The notes under the pieces were generated by a model. The model was not told the DNA's origin. It saw nothing but the letters and a program-made list of their open reading frames with translations, and made no database searches. From Massilia sp. CF038 (lineage in GTDB: Bacteria; Pseudomonadota; Gammaproteobacteria; Burkholderiales; Burkholderiaceae_D), in the NCBI RefSeq assembly GCF_900129765.1, contig NZ_FQWU01000002.1:310001-374000 (forward strand): a DNA stretch of 64,000 bases. Direction: 5' to 3'. The translations under genes were made by a program, and so were the position numbers. The stretch's first letter is position 1. Each line of letters begins with the position of its first letter. Below are positions 17,536-26,787 of this stretch, piece by piece.

Positions 17536-18799
17536 GGTCGGCTCCTTTTTCAGCTCCCTTTGGTGCGGCGTTGGGCACGGTGATGGTGGCGGCCACCCCG
17601 CTCGGGAAGTTGGCCACAATGGCGAACGACGCAGTGCTGCCGTAAGCCAGGCGCAGACGTTCGCGCACATTCCGCAGGCCAATCCCGGTGCCCCCGCCTT
17701 CGGCCGAGAAGCCGCGGCCATCGTCGGCCACCGTGACGGCCACGCCATGGTCCGTGGTGCGCGCCAGGATCCATACTGTGCCGCCGCCCGGTTTCGGCTC
17801 CAGGCCATGCTTGATCGCGTTTTCCACCAGCGTTTGCAGCATCATCGTCGGGAACGGGAGCGCGCGCTGGGCGGGCGCCACGTCAACCTGCAGATTCAGG
17901 CGGCTACCCATGCGGATCTTGAGAATATCGAGGTAAGCCTGAACGCGTTCGAGCTCCTCGCCCAAGGTCGACAAAGCGTCTTCCGTGCGTGGCAGCGAAT
18001 GGCGCAGGTACAGAATCAGATTGCCCAGCATTTCGTCAGCACGGGCCGGGTCGGTGCGGGTGAGCAGCTGTGCGCTGGCCAGCGTATTGTATAAAAAGTG
18101 CGGCTCGACCTGGGCATGCAGCAGGCTCAGCTTGGCGACGGTGAGCTCCTTTTCGGTGGCCGTTTGCGTCACGCTGGCCGTTTCGCGGCGGCGCAGTTCA
18201 GCCACCCGGCGCGTCACCGAACGCACGATCGCCTCGGCGTTTTCCAGGTTGGTGCCAAAGTCGACGACAAAGCCATCGGTCCAGGCGCTGCGTTCCGGTT
18301 CGCACAGCAGCGTGACGCTGCCGGCGTCGCCATTGGGTGTGACCGTCATCAGAATCTGGTTGCGGCGGGTGCGGAAGTATTCCGCCAGGCGCCAGGGGCT
18401 GGCGTCACCACGGTACGGGTCGAACCGTTTGACCTTGGCACGCACCTGCAGGCTGTCGCGGGCTGTCTCGACCTCCTGGATGCCGGGCAGCTCGCGAATG
18501 GCCGCCTCCACCATATCAAAGGCGACACCGGCTTCGAACGGAATTTCGATCTGCCGGCGCTGGCGGTTTGACAGGGCAGCGGCATCAACCGCTCCCGTAA
18601 TCAAGCGCACGCGGCGCAAGTGCGAGAACGCCGTCACGATCACGATCGCGCATACAAAGGTGCCGAGCAGGACGAAATAGCCGCCCGTGTTTTCCTCGAC
18701 CTCGCGCAGGAAGGTCTCGTGGAACAGGATCGCGCTGAGCAGGTAGGCAAGAAACCAGGCCAGCGTCAGCCGAAAAATGAAGAAGAAACTAGTAATCAT
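17528..18799 (-). CDS. LytS/AlgZ-type sensor histidine kinase
   Basis: A 423-aa membrane kinase of the His_kinase (PF06580) family, which pairs with LytTR regulators. Two N-terminal membrane helices (about 1-25 and 40-62) are followed by a cytoplasmic region (about 70-200) with no recognised sensor domain. The kinase core contains the phospho-acceptor in HAQVEPHFLYNTLAS, then HATPase_c (LVENAIKHGLEP, GTGIGLRNVRERL). The start at 18799 begins the first membrane helix; the frame continues upstream, but that part looks non-coding. It forms an operon with the overlapping regulator. Confidence 0.9.
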   Translation of the reverse strand: MITSFFFIFRLTLAWFLAYLLSAILFHETFLREVEENTGGYFVLLGTFVCAIVIVTAFSHLRRVRLITGAVDAAALSNRQRRQIEIPFEAGVAFDMVEAAIRELPGIQEVETARDSLQVRAKVKRFDPYRGDASPWRLAEYFRTRRNQILMTVTPNGDAGSVTLLCEPERSAWTDGFVVDFGTNLENAEAIVRSVTRRVAELRRRETASVTQTATEKELTVAKLSLLHAQVEPHFLYNTLASAQLLTRTDPARADEMLGNLILYLRHSLPRTEDALSTLGEELERVQAYLDILKIRMGSRLNLQVDVAPAQRALPFPTMMLQTLVENAIKHGLEPKPGGGTVWILARTTDHGVAVTVADDGRGFSAEGGGTGIGLRNVRERLRLAYGSTASFAIVANFPSGVAATITVPNAAPKGAEKGADHD

Positions 18800-19004
18800 G
18801 ATGAAGGTTCCAGGACAGTGGGCTTGGAAAAAGCATAGCAAGCGCCCCACATTGGCCCCGGCATTATCCGACAGAACCGTCCAAACGCCGACGGAACCCG
18901 CAAAAACCCCTCCCCGGGACCAGACTGCGCTCCCCCGGCGAGCGCTGGAGGGCGCCACTCTGTTGCGAATCTGGCTACGATGACGTTTTTGATGGGAGGT
19001 CGCG

Positions 19005-19124
19005 ATGAACAGGATTCTTCGAGTGTGCCTGGCACTGGCAGCGGCTGCAGGTTTGCTGTTGACGGGCTGCCAGGACAAACACGAACCAGTCAAACCAACC
19101 GTTGCCACTGCCGCCATGCGCTAG
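19005..19124 (+). CDS. Small lipoprotein (39 aa)
   Basis: A short ORF preceded by GGGAGG five bases before the ATG. It encodes a charged N-terminus (MNRILR), a hydrophobic core and a lipobox LLLTGC with Cys22. A short hydrophilic tail (QDKHEPVKPTV) follows. It is too short for standard ORF cut-offs, but the signal, lipobox and ribosome site agree. It lies 80 bp upstream of rhlE on the same strand. It resembles entericidin-like and other tiny anchor lipoproteins in size only; no family is assigned. Confidence 0.6.
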   Translation: MNRILRVCLALAAAAGLLLTGCQDKHEPVKPTVATAAMR

Positions 19125-19203
19125 CAACGCTGTTTCGCCCCGCAGGGCCCGGGACAGAGTAAACTGTCGGCTTCCCCACGTTTTGCCGCCAGGCCGCTTC
19201 CCT

Positions 19204-20457
19204 ATGTCGTTCGCTTCCCTCGGTCTGATTGACCCGCTTTGCCGTACCCTTGATGCGATCGGCTATCCGTCGCCCACGCCGGTTCAGACCCAGGCCATTC
19301 CGGCTGTGCTGGCCAAGCGCGATGTCATGGCCGCCGCCCAGACCGGCACCGGCAAAACGGCCGGCTTCGCCCTGCCCCTGCTGCAGCGCCTGACCATGGA
19401 AGGCCCGCAGGTGGCCAGCAATTCGGTGCGCGTGCTGGTGCTGGTGCCCACCCGCGAGCTGGCCGAGCAGGTACACGAGAGCTTCAAGACGTATGGCGCC
19501 AGCCTGCCGCTGCGTACGGCCGTCGCTTATGGCGGCGTGAGCATTAATCCGCAGATGATGAAGCTGCGCAAAGGACTGGACCTGCTGGTCGCCACGCCCG
19601 GCCGCTTGCTCGATCTGTACCGCCAGAACGCGGTCAAGTTCAATCAGCTGCAAACCCTGGTGCTGGATGAAGCTGACCGCATGCTGGACCTGGGCTTTTC
19701 GCGCGAACTCGATGCGGTGTTCGCGGCCCTGCCGAAACAGCGCCAGACCTTGCTGTTCTCGGCCACGTTCTCGGACGAGATCCGCGCCATGGCGGGCAAG
19801 CTGCTGGCCGATCCGCTCAGTATCGAAGTCAGTCCGCGCAATACCACAGTGCAGAAGATCCGCCAGTGGGTGGTCCCGGTCGACAAAAAACGCAAGCCGG
19901 AATTGTTCTTGCACCTGCTGGCCAAAAAACGCTGGAGCCAGGTGCTGGTGTTTGTCAAAACACGCCGGGGCGTCGAGCAGCTGGTCGATATCCTGGCCGA
20001 GCATGGCGTGGCCGCCGATTCGATCCACGGCGACAAGCCGCAGCCGGCCCGCTTGCGCGCGCTCGACAGCTTCAAGGCCGGCCAGTGCCGCATCCTGGTG
20101 GCGACTGACGTGGCCGCGCGCGGACTCGATATCGACGACCTGCCGGTGGTGGTCAACTTCGATCTGCCGATTGTGGCGGAAGACTATATCCACCGCACCG
20201 GCCGCACTGGCCGGGCCGGCAATGCGGGCGAAGCGGTGTCGCTGGTGTGCGCCGATGAAGTGACCCTGCTGGCAGCCATTGAAGTCCTGACAAAACAGAC
20301 GCTCCAACGCATCGAGGAAGCCGACTTTTCACCGGAACACCGGGTCCCGGTGACGAATACGGCGGGCGAGATTGTCAAGAAACCAAAGAAGCCCAAAAAA
20401 CCCAAGACAGTGGGCGAGGTTTCCAATGTTGACGTGCGTTTTGCGCGTCGTCCATAA
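19204..20457 (+). CDS. rhlE: ATP-dependent RNA helicase, RhlE-type DEAD-box
   Basis: A 417-aa DEAD-box helicase that unwinds short RNA duplexes in ribosome assembly and RNA decay. All family motifs are present in order: Q-motif SPTPVQTQAIP, AQTGTGKT, PTRELAEQ, TPGRLLDL, DEADRMLD, SATFSDEI, VFVKTRRG, ATDVAARGLDIDDLP and HRTGRTGR. The short C-terminus is Lys/Pro-rich (KKPKKPKKPK), as in RhlE proteins and unlike the long DbpA or DeaD tails. The ATG at 19204 is used; a longer frame from 19102 overlaps the small lipoprotein and is unlikely. Confidence 0.94.
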   Translation: MSFASLGLIDPLCRTLDAIGYPSPTPVQTQAIPAVLAKRDVMAAAQTGTGKTAGFALPLLQRLTMEGPQVASNSVRVLVLVPTRELAEQVHESFKTYGASLPLRTAVAYGGVSINPQMMKLRKGLDLLVATPGRLLDLYRQNAVKFNQLQTLVLDEADRMLDLGFSRELDAVFAALPKQRQTLLFSATFSDEIRAMAGKLLADPLSIEVSPRNTTVQKIRQWVVPVDKKRKPELFLHLLAKKRWSQVLVFVKTRRGVEQLVDILAEHGVAADSIHGDKPQPARLRALDSFKAGQCRILVATDVAARGLDIDDLPVVVNFDLPIVAEDYIHRTGRTGRAGNAGEAVSLVCADEVTLLAAIEVLTKQTLQRIEEADFSPEHRVPVTNTAGEIVKKPKKPKKPKTVGEVSNVDVRFARRP

Positions 20458-20465
20458 GGTATCAT

Positions 20466-21233
20466 GTGGCGATGAACGATCTGATCCCCAGCAGCCCCGT
20501 TATCAATATCGGTACGCTCAAGTCCAGCTGCGCCAACTGCAGCATGCACCAGCTTTGTTTGCCCATGGGCCTGGACGACAATGACATCTCGCGTCTCGAC
20601 CAGATCATCGGCCGCCGCCGCCGTCTGGCGCGCGACGAGCGCCTGTACCAGATGGATGAGCCGTTCCGCAATCTGTACGCGATCCGCTTTGGCCATTTCA
20701 AGACCTACCAGGTCAACGCCGCCGGCGAACAGCAAATCACCGGATTCCAGATGGCCGGCGAACTGCTTGGCATGGATGCGATCAGCGCGGACCGTCATCA
20801 TTGCGATGCAGTGGCGCTGGAAGACAGCGAAGTGTGCGAAATTCCGTTTGGCCGCCTGGAAGAATTGTTCGGCCATGTGCCCACGCTGCTGCGTCACTTT
20901 CATCGCATCATGAGCCAGGAAATCACGCGCGAGCAGAATGTCATGCTCCTGTTGGGGAACATGCGCGCCGAGCAGCGCTTTGCGGTATTCCTGGTCAATC
21001 TGTCGGCACGCTACGCAGCGCGTGGTTATTCAGCCAACAGCTTCCAGCTGCGCATGTCGCGCGAAGATATCGGCAATTATCTGGGGCTGACCATCGAGAG
21101 CATCAGCCGCCTGCTGTCGCGCTATAAAAAGCAGGGCTGGCTCAAGGTCGACAAGCGCGAAGTCACCCTGCTCGACCCGGTCATGATCAAGGCGCTTGCT
21201 GCCGGCACCGAGCAGTGTTCGCCGATGGCATAA
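20466..21233 (+). CDS. fnr: FNR-type oxygen-sensing transcriptional regulator
   Basis: A 255-aa CRP/FNR-family regulator. It has the four cysteines expected for an oxygen-labile 4Fe-4S cluster: Cys22, Cys25 and Cys31 (SCANCSMHQLC) and Cys124 in SEVCEIPF. A cyclic-nucleotide-binding fold (about 35-150) and dimer helix lead to a helix-turn-helix whose recognition helix (TIESISRLLSR) keeps the FNR-specific E..SR residues, so TTGAT-N4-ATCAA sites are expected. Three such sites occur in this window. The GTG at 20466 has AAGG six bases upstream; the ATG at 20472 is the alternative. It is convergent with the cco operon. Confidence 0.95.
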   Translation: MAMNDLIPSSPVINIGTLKSSCANCSMHQLCLPMGLDDNDISRLDQIIGRRRRLARDERLYQMDEPFRNLYAIRFGHFKTYQVNAAGEQQITGFQMAGELLGMDAISADRHHCDAVALEDSEVCEIPFGRLEELFGHVPTLLRHFHRIMSQEITREQNVMLLLGNMRAEQRFAVFLVNLSARYAARGYSANSFQLRMSREDIGNYLGLTIESISRLLSRYKKQGWLKVDKREVTLLDPVMIKALAAGTEQCSPMA

Positions 21234-21240
21234 GCCAGGT

Positions 21241-21474
21241 TCAAAAACGGGGGTGCTCGCCCTCGGGCACCACCAGCAAATAGCAGGTCAGCAGACAGCC
21301 TAGGGCGCTCAACGCCCAGAAACCGAAAAAGCCGATGGTGTAGGTCGCCATCGGCGACATGCCGGCCAGGTGCTCCGGCTCGAACAGCGAAAACACGCAG
21401 CCCACTATCAGCGCTGCCGTTAAAAACGACGGCCACAGTACCGACATCGCCAGACGCAGCAAGCCCTTCTTCAT
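21241..21474 (-). CDS. Small two-helix membrane protein at the end of the cco operon
   Basis: A 77-aa protein with two predicted membrane helices (about 11-30 and 45-69) joined by a short loop (FEPEHLAGMSPM). No named family was recognised. Its ATG overlaps the ccoH stop (ATGA), so it is the last gene of the ccoNOQP-G-H transcript. This suggests a role in assembly or stability of the cbb3 oxidase. It ends 7 bp from the convergent fnr stop. Confidence 0.75.
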   Translation of the reverse strand: MKKGLLRLAMSVLWPSFLTAALIVGCVFSLFEPEHLAGMSPMATYTIGFFGFWALSALGCLLTCYLLVVPEGEHPRF

Positions 21475-22004
21475 GGCGTGGCTGCCTTGTCAGCCTGGAT
21501 CGAGACCGTTGCCTGAGCCGGCCAACGCCAATCCGCCGCCAGCCGCCATTCACGCTCTGCCCCCTCCACAGTCACGCCCCAGCGGGCCCGCTCAAGCGGG
21601 GCGATGGCGACGCTGAAGCGCCCTTCAGAATCAGGCTGCACGAGTAGTGCCAAGTCTTTCTCGGGCTGGGTGGAGTGGCTCATGCTGATACGCAGCGGCA
21701 GAGCCAGCGGCCGTCCAAAACTGCGTACCTGCCCCCGTAACAGCCCCGCCTGCGCGTCGTACTGCGCATCGAACGCGAGCTGCATCGCGCTGGCGGCACG
21801 GTCGCGCCGCAAATCCTGGTTAATGGCCTTGCCCTGCTTGTAGTAGTCGTCGACCACCATCGCATCCTGACGCGTGTAGGCAAGATAGCCGGTGATGGTG
21901 CCGGCGACGACGACCAAGGCAGGTCCGAGCATCAGTAGCCACGGCCAGCGCTGCGCGTACCAGGCGGGACTGTTATTCAAGGCATGGGGAACGGTGCTTT
22001 GCAT
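21471..22004 (-). CDS. ccoH: FixH/CcoH family cbb3 oxidase assembly protein
   Basis: A 177-aa protein with a single N-terminal membrane helix (about 18-42) and a periplasmic domain, as in FixH/CcoH. The family signature VDDYYKQGKAINQDL follows the helix. CcoH stabilises assembly intermediates of cbb3-type cytochrome c oxidase. AAAGGAAG precedes the start. It sits after ccoG with 13 bp between them. Confidence 0.9.
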   Translation of the reverse strand: MQSTVPHALNNSPAWYAQRWPWLLMLGPALVVVAGTITGYLAYTRQDAMVVDDYYKQGKAINQDLRRDRAASAMQLAFDAQYDAQAGLLRGQVRSFGRPLALPLRISMSHSTQPEKDLALLVQPDSEGRFSVAIAPLERARWGVTVEGAEREWRLAADWRWPAQATVSIQADKAATP

Positions 22005-22017
22005 GCTGCTTCCTTTG

Positions 22018-23409
22018 TTATCTGGGGACGATGAACACGGCTTTTTCCGTCACGCGCAAGGACGGATCGTCTTCGGCGGTCAGGATGAAGCGAATTTCGT
22101 TGGAACCTTTGTGAGCTGCGCCACGCGCCGCCTGTACCCGCACCGGCACGGCACGCGTGCTGGCGGCATCGAGTTCGGCCACGCCGCCGTCGGCCAGCGC
22201 GATGCCTTCGATGCCGGCCACTTGAATGGTGAAGCGGTGCGCGGTTTCGGCGGTATTCATGATCTGCAGCCGGTACACGTTCTCGATCATGCCGTCGCCC
22301 ACTTCGCGTCCCATCGAGCCGCGGTCACGTATCACATCGAGCTTGAGCGGCGTGCGCGAATACAGTGAGAACATAAAGCCGACTACGATCACCGCCAGCA
22401 GCGCGGTGTAGATCAGGACGCGTGGACGCGCCACCCGCCGCGCAATCTGGCGCGCATCCCAGTGCTGGCTCAGCGCGCGGTCAGTGGAATAGCGAATCAG
22501 CCCGCGCGGCAGGTCGATCTTGTCCATCACGGTGTTGCAGGCATCGATGCAGGCAGCGCAGCCGATGCACTCGTACTGCAGGCCCTTGCGGATGTCGATT
22601 CCGGTCGGGCACACCTGCACGCACATCGAGCAGTCGATGCAGTCGCCCTTGCCTTCGCGCTTGGCGCCAGCCTGTGGGCCGCGCGGCTCGCCGCGCTCGC
22701 GGTCGTAGGTGACGATCAGGGTGTCCTTGTCGAACATGGCGCTCTGAAAGCGCGCATACGGGCACATGTACTTGCACACCTGTTCGCGCAGCCAACCGGC
22801 ATTGCCATAGGTGGCCAGGGAATAAAAGCCGATCCAGAACCACTGCCATGGCCCGAGGCTAAGCGCCAGCACGGCGCCCATCAGGGAGCGGATCGGCGCA
22901 AAATAGCCGACAAAGGTGAAGCCGGTCCACAGGGCGACCGTGCCCCAGGCCAGGTGCTTGCTGGTCTTCTTGACGATCTTGTCAACGGTCCAGCCCTGGC
23001 GGTCCAGGCGAATGCGGGCGCTGCGCGCGCCCTCGATGCGACGTTCGATCCACAAAAAGATCTCGGTGTACACCGTCTGCGGGCAGGCAAAGCCGCACCA
23101 CACCCGACCGGCGATGGCAGTGACGAGGAACAGCAGATAGGCACTGATGATGAGAAGCGCGGCAAGATAGATGAAGTCCTGCGGCCACAGCACCAGGTCG
23201 AAGATATGAAACTTGCGCGCTTCCAGGTCGAACAGCACGGCCTGACGCCCGTTCCAATTCATCCATGGCAGGCCATAGAACACCAGTTGGGTGATCCAGA
23301 CACAGGCCCAGCGAATGGTGGCATAGCGCCCTTTCGCTTCGCGCGGATAGATTTCTTCGCGCGCGGCGTACATCTTGATCACCGCGCTCTTGCCTTTTGC
23401 TTCACTCAT
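22018..23409 (-). CDS. ccoG: Cytochrome c oxidase accessory protein CcoG (FixG/RdxA)
   Basis: A 463-aa membrane iron-sulfur protein that acts as a cupric reductase during cbb3 oxidase maturation. Several membrane helices occupy the first half (about 35-60, 85-110, 155-215), with a conserved GRVWCGFACPQTVYTEI. A bacterial ferredoxin-type region has two cysteine clusters (CIDCSMCVQVCP and CIGCAACIDAC) for 4Fe-4S centres. A C-terminal immunoglobulin-like domain follows one more helix. The ATG overlaps the ccoP stop. Confidence 0.95.
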   Translation of the reverse strand: MSEAKGKSAVIKMYAAREEIYPREAKGRYATIRWACVWITQLVFYGLPWMNWNGRQAVLFDLEARKFHIFDLVLWPQDFIYLAALLIISAYLLFLVTAIAGRVWCGFACPQTVYTEIFLWIERRIEGARSARIRLDRQGWTVDKIVKKTSKHLAWGTVALWTGFTFVGYFAPIRSLMGAVLALSLGPWQWFWIGFYSLATYGNAGWLREQVCKYMCPYARFQSAMFDKDTLIVTYDRERGEPRGPQAGAKREGKGDCIDCSMCVQVCPTGIDIRKGLQYECIGCAACIDACNTVMDKIDLPRGLIRYSTDRALSQHWDARQIARRVARPRVLIYTALLAVIVVGFMFSLYSRTPLKLDVIRDRGSMGREVGDGMIENVYRLQIMNTAETAHRFTIQVAGIEGIALADGGVAELDAASTRAVPVRVQAARGAAHKGSNEIRFILTAEDDPSLRVTEKAVFIVPR

Positions 23410-24332
23410 TTTTTGGCCAGCACCTTCTCTTCATTGGACAAGCTCCACACGTAAGCTGCCAGCACGTGGGCCTTGTCGTTGCCAAGGAAATCTTCGAACG
23501 CGGGCATGGTATTGCTGCGGCCCTTGCGAATGGTTTCCATGATGGTCTCGGCACTGCCGCCGTACAGCCAGATCTTGTCCGACAGGTTGGGCGCGCCGAT
23601 GGCCTGGTTGCCGCTGCCGCCGGGGCCGTGGCAGGCCATGCAGGCGCCAAACTTGGATTTGCCGAACGAGACACGAATCGGGTCGGCAGTCATGCCCGAC
23701 AGGCTCTTGACGTAGTGCGCCACATCCTCAACATCCTTTTCCGAGCCCAGGGCTGCGCCCATCGGCGGCATCATGCCGTTACGCCCCTTGAGGATGGTGG
23801 TCTTGATCACCGACGCTTCGCCGCCGTACAGCCAGTCCTTGTCGGTCAGGTCGGGAAAGCCCTTGTTGCCGCGTGCGTCAGAGCCATGGCACTGGGCGCA
23901 GTAGGTCAGAAACAGGCGCTCGCCAATGGCGTGCGCTTGCGGGTCGCGCGCCACGGTTTCCAGATCCTGGCTGGCGTACTTGGCAAACAGCGGGCCGTAG
24001 TCGGCTTTGGCACGCACCAGTTCCTGCTCGTAGGCGCCGCTCGACTTCCAACCCAGCTTGCCGGCGTAGCTGCCCAGACCCGGATACAGCACCAGATAGA
24101 CAAGCGCGAACACAATGGTCATATAGAACAGCCACATCCACCAGCGTGGCAGCGGCGTGTTCAGTTCCGTCAGATCTTCGTCCCACAGGTGGCCGGTGGT
24201 GCCGTCGGTGGCTTCGCCGGGCTGGATGCGATGGGTGGCCTGGGACCACAGCAAAATGCCGCAGCCGGCAATCGACAGCAGGGTGATGATGCCGATGTAC
24301 AGATCCCAGAATCCGCTGGTGAAATCAGCCAT
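23406..24332 (-). CDS. ccoP: cbb3-type cytochrome c oxidase subunit III (dihaem cytochrome c)
   Basis: A 308-aa subunit that passes electrons from soluble cytochrome c to the oxidase core. The N-terminus has two membrane helices (about 8-30 and 64-84). The periplasmic part carries two haem c sites, CAQCH at 145-149 and CMACH at 231-235, with axial methionines in regions such as GMMPPMG. The start at 24332 overlaps ccoQ by 8 bp; an upstream-extended frame would run through ccoQ and is rejected. Confidence 0.96.
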   Translation of the reverse strand: MADFTSGFWDLYIGIITLLSIAGCGILLWSQATHRIQPGEATDGTTGHLWDEDLTELNTPLPRWWMWLFYMTIVFALVYLVLYPGLGSYAGKLGWKSSGAYEQELVRAKADYGPLFAKYASQDLETVARDPQAHAIGERLFLTYCAQCHGSDARGNKGFPDLTDKDWLYGGEASVIKTTILKGRNGMMPPMGAALGSEKDVEDVAHYVKSLSGMTADPIRVSFGKSKFGACMACHGPGGSGNQAIGAPNLSDKIWLYGGSAETIMETIRKGRSNTMPAFEDFLGNDKAHVLAAYVWSLSNEEKVLAKK

Positions 24333-24495
24333 GACCGCTCTCCCCGTCTTCGTCGGCGAACGGCAGCGCTGCCTGGGCGGCAAAATCGGCGTTGCGTTTG
24401 AGCGCGAAGGTCCACAGCAGGATGCCAAGGAAGGTGATGAAACTAATCAGCGTCATGATGCTGCTCGCGTTGTCAAAAATTTGTTGAAGTGCCAT
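24325..24495 (-). CDS. ccoQ: cbb3-type oxidase small subunit CcoQ
   Basis: A 56-aa protein between ccoO and ccoP. One membrane helix (about 14-32: TLISFITFLGILLWTFAL) is followed by an acidic tail (FADEDGESGHG). Size, position and topology match CcoQ/FixQ, which stabilises the CcoNOP complex. The start is one base past the ccoO stop, and the end overlaps ccoP. Confidence 0.9.
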   Translation of the reverse strand: MALQQIFDNASSIMTLISFITFLGILLWTFALKRNADFAAQAALPFADEDGESGHG

Positions 24496-24496
24496 G

Positions 24497-25111
24497 TCAG
24501 TTCCTCGATTTGATCTGGGTGCCCAGGCCCTGCAGGTAGGCGATCAGCGCTTCCTGCTCGGTCTTGTCGGCCAGGGTGGCCGGGGCTGCGGCAATTTCTT
24601 CTTCCGCATACGGCACGCCCAGCCGCTTCATGGCACGCATCTTGGGAATGACCTGCTCGGGCACCAGCTTGTTGGCCGCCAGCCATGGGTAGGACGGCAT
24701 GTTCGATTCCGGCACCAGGTCGCGAGGGTTGTCCAGGTGGGTCTTGTGCCACTCGTCGCTGTAGCGGCCACCGACGCGCGCCAGATCCGGGCCGGTACGC
24801 TTGGAGCCCCACTGGAACGGGTGGTCATACACAAACTCGCCAGCCACGGAATAGTGGCCATAGCGTTCGGTCTCGGCGCGGAACGGACGGATCATCTGCG
24901 AATGGCAGTTGTAGCAGCCTTCGCGGATGTAGATGTCGCGTCCCACCAGCCGCAGTGCGGAATACGGTTTCAGACCGGCCACCGGTTCGGTGGTCGACTT
25001 CTGGAAGAACAGCGGGACGATTTCCACCAGACCGCCGATGGAAACGACCAGCAGAACCAGTCCAATCAGCAGCCAGGGATTTTTCTCGATCCACTCATGG
25101 GAAAATTTCAT
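24497..25111 (-). CDS. ccoO: cbb3-type cytochrome c oxidase subunit II (mono-haem)
   Basis: A 204-aa membrane-anchored cytochrome c. One N-terminal helix (about 13-34) is followed by the haem c site CYNCH at 66-70 in [14 protein letters not shown], the family signature. Electrons go from CcoP through CcoO to the haem b/copper centre of CcoN. Length is typical. It lies 13 bp after ccoN. Confidence 0.96.
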   Translation of the reverse strand: MKFSHEWIEKNPWLLIGLVLLVVSIGGLVEIVPLFFQKSTTEPVAGLKPYSALRLVGRDIYIREGCYNCHSQMIRPFRAETERYGHYSVAGEFVYDHPFQWGSKRTGPDLARVGGRYSDEWHKTHLDNPRDLVPESNMPSYPWLAANKLVPEQVIPKMRAMKRLGVPYAEEEIAAAPATLADKTEQEALIAYLQGLGTQIKSRN

Positions 25112-25124
25112 GAAGGGCTCCTGG

Positions 25125-26552
25125 TTAAGCGTGTGAAGGTAAAAGGGATGGAATCCTGGCGTCCTGACTGACGGTGTTGCGCATGGTCTGCCAGGTGTTA
25201 TAGGCCATCATGAGCATGCCGGTCAGGTACAGCAGGCCACCGCCGAAGCGAATCACGTAGTACGGATAGGTGGCCTTGACGCCTTCCACAAAGGTGTAGG
25301 TCAGGGTGCCGTCCGGATTGACGGCGCGCCACATCAAGCCCTGCATCACGCCGGCAATCCACATCGAGGCGATGTACAGCACGATGCCGATGGTGGCAAC
25401 CCAGAAGTGCAGGTCCACCAGGCTGGTGCTCCACATGGCTTTTTTGCCAGCCACGCGCGGGATCAGATAGTAGATCGAGCCCATCGTGATGAAACCAACC
25501 CAGCCCAGGGCGCCGGCGTGCACGTGGGCGATGCCCCAGTCGGTGTAGTGCGACAGCGAGTTGATGGTCTTGATCGACATCATCGGGCCTTCAAAGGTGG
25601 CCATGCCGTAGAACGAGAGCGACACGATCATGAACTTCAGGATTGGATCGGTGCGCAGCTTGTGCCAGGCGCCCGACAGCGTCATCATCCCGTTGATCAT
25701 GCCGCCCCACGATGGTGCCAGCAGAATCAGCGAGAACACCATGCCGATCGACTGGGTCCAGTCAGGCAGCGCGGTGTAATGCAGATGGTGCGGGCCGGCC
25801 CACATGTAGGTGAAGATCAGCGCCCAGAAGTGCACGATCGACAAGCGGTACGAATACACGGGACGCTCGGCCTGTTTTGGAATGAAGTAGTACACCATGC
25901 CCAGGTAGCCGGCCGTGAGGATGAAGCCGACCGCGTTGTGGCCGTACCACCACTGGATCATGGCGTCCTGCACGCCGGCATACACCGAGTACGATTTCCA
26001 CAGCGTGACCGGCATGGATGCGCCATTGACCACGTGCAGCAGCGCCACGGCGATGATGTAGGCGCCGAAGAACCAGTTGGCCACGTAGATATGCTGCACC
26101 TTGCGCTTGATGATGGTGCCGAAGAAGACCACGGCGTAGATGACCCACACCACGGTGATCAGAAGCGCAATGGGCCATTCCAGTTCGGCGTACTCTTTGC
26201 CGCGCGTGAAACCCATCGGCAGCGTGATGGTGGCCAGCACCAGCACCGCTTGCCAGCCCCAGAAGGTGAAGGCCGACAGGCCGTCCGAGAACAGGCGCGC
26301 CTGGCAGGTGCGCTGCACGACGTAGTACGAGGTGGCGAACAGGCCGTTGATGCCGAAGGCGAAAATGACGGCGTTGGTGTGCAGCGGGCGCAGGCGCCCG
26401 TAAGTGAGCCAGGCGATGTCGAAATTGAGGGCGGGCCAGGCCAGCTGGGCGGCGATGAAGACGCCGGCCAGCATGCCGATCACACCCCAAAGCACGGTGG
26501 CGATCGTGAACTGCCTGACAATCTTGTAGTTGTAATTTAATGCGGTGTCCAA
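25125..26552 (-). CDS. ccoN: cbb3-type cytochrome c oxidase subunit I
   Basis: A 475-aa catalytic subunit that reduces oxygen to water with high affinity. About 12 membrane helices are visible. Conserved histidine regions include [34 protein letters not shown] and HVHAGALGW. The start is taken as TTG at 26552, because AGGAG lies six bases upstream and the protein then begins [10 protein letters not shown], as in relatives; an ATG at 26609 would add residues reading across the predicted transcription start. An FNR box with a matched -10 drives the operon ccoNOQP-G-H-orf77. Confidence 0.95.
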   Translation of the reverse strand: MDTALNYNYKIVRQFTIATVLWGVIGMLAGVFIAAQLAWPALNFDIAWLTYGRLRPLHTNAVIFAFGINGLFATSYYVVQRTCQARLFSDGLSAFTFWGWQAVLVLATITLPMGFTRGKEYAELEWPIALLITVVWVIYAVVFFGTIIKRKVQHIYVANWFFGAYIIAVALLHVVNGASMPVTLWKSYSVYAGVQDAMIQWWYGHNAVGFILTAGYLGMVYYFIPKQAERPVYSYRLSIVHFWALIFTYMWAGPHHLHYTALPDWTQSIGMVFSLILLAPSWGGMINGMMTLSGAWHKLRTDPILKFMIVSLSFYGMATFEGPMMSIKTINSLSHYTDWGIAHVHAGALGWVGFITMGSIYYLIPRVAGKKAMWSTSLVDLHFWVATIGIVLYIASMWIAGVMQGLMWRAVNPDGTLTYTFVEGVKATYPYYVIRFGGGLLYLTGMLMMAYNTWQTMRNTVSQDARIPSLLPSHA

Positions 26553-26587
26553 AACACTCTCCTGGGAAATACGTCGATGACAGCAGA

Positions 26588-26629
26588 AGAGTAAATTTCT
26601 GACCTTCAAAAATCCTTGATGTGAATCAA
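26588..26629 (-). promoter_or_regulatory. FNR-dependent class II promoter of ccoNOQP
   Basis: A perfect FNR box TTGATGTGAATCAA lies at 26616-26629 and a minus-strand -10 TACTCT at 26593-26588. The box centre is 29.5 bp from the first -10 base, which puts it at -41.5 from a start near 26581. The predicted leader is about 28 nt. Confidence 0.88.
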
Positions 26630-26640
26630 AAACGGCAGAG

Positions 26641-26787
26641 TCACGTCAAATCGTCGTCGTGCAGAATGCGCATGCCCGGACCATCGAGATCGTCGAACTG
26701 GCCGCTCTCGGACGCGCCAAAGAAAATCCACACTGCCAGTACGACAATGCACAGCGACAGGGGAATCAGCAAATACAGCGCTTCCAT
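26641..26787 (-). CDS. ccoS: cbb3 oxidase maturation protein CcoS
   Basis: A 48-aa protein with one membrane helix (about 4-24) followed by the CcoS pattern [15 protein letters not shown]. CcoS is needed for cofactor insertion into the cbb3 oxidase. Its ATG directly follows the ccoI stop (TAGATG), so the two are cotranslated. The ccoN FNR box lies just downstream of its stop. Confidence 0.92.
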   Translation of the reverse strand: MEALYLLIPLSLCIVVLAVWIFFGASESGQFDDLDGPGMRILHDDDLT

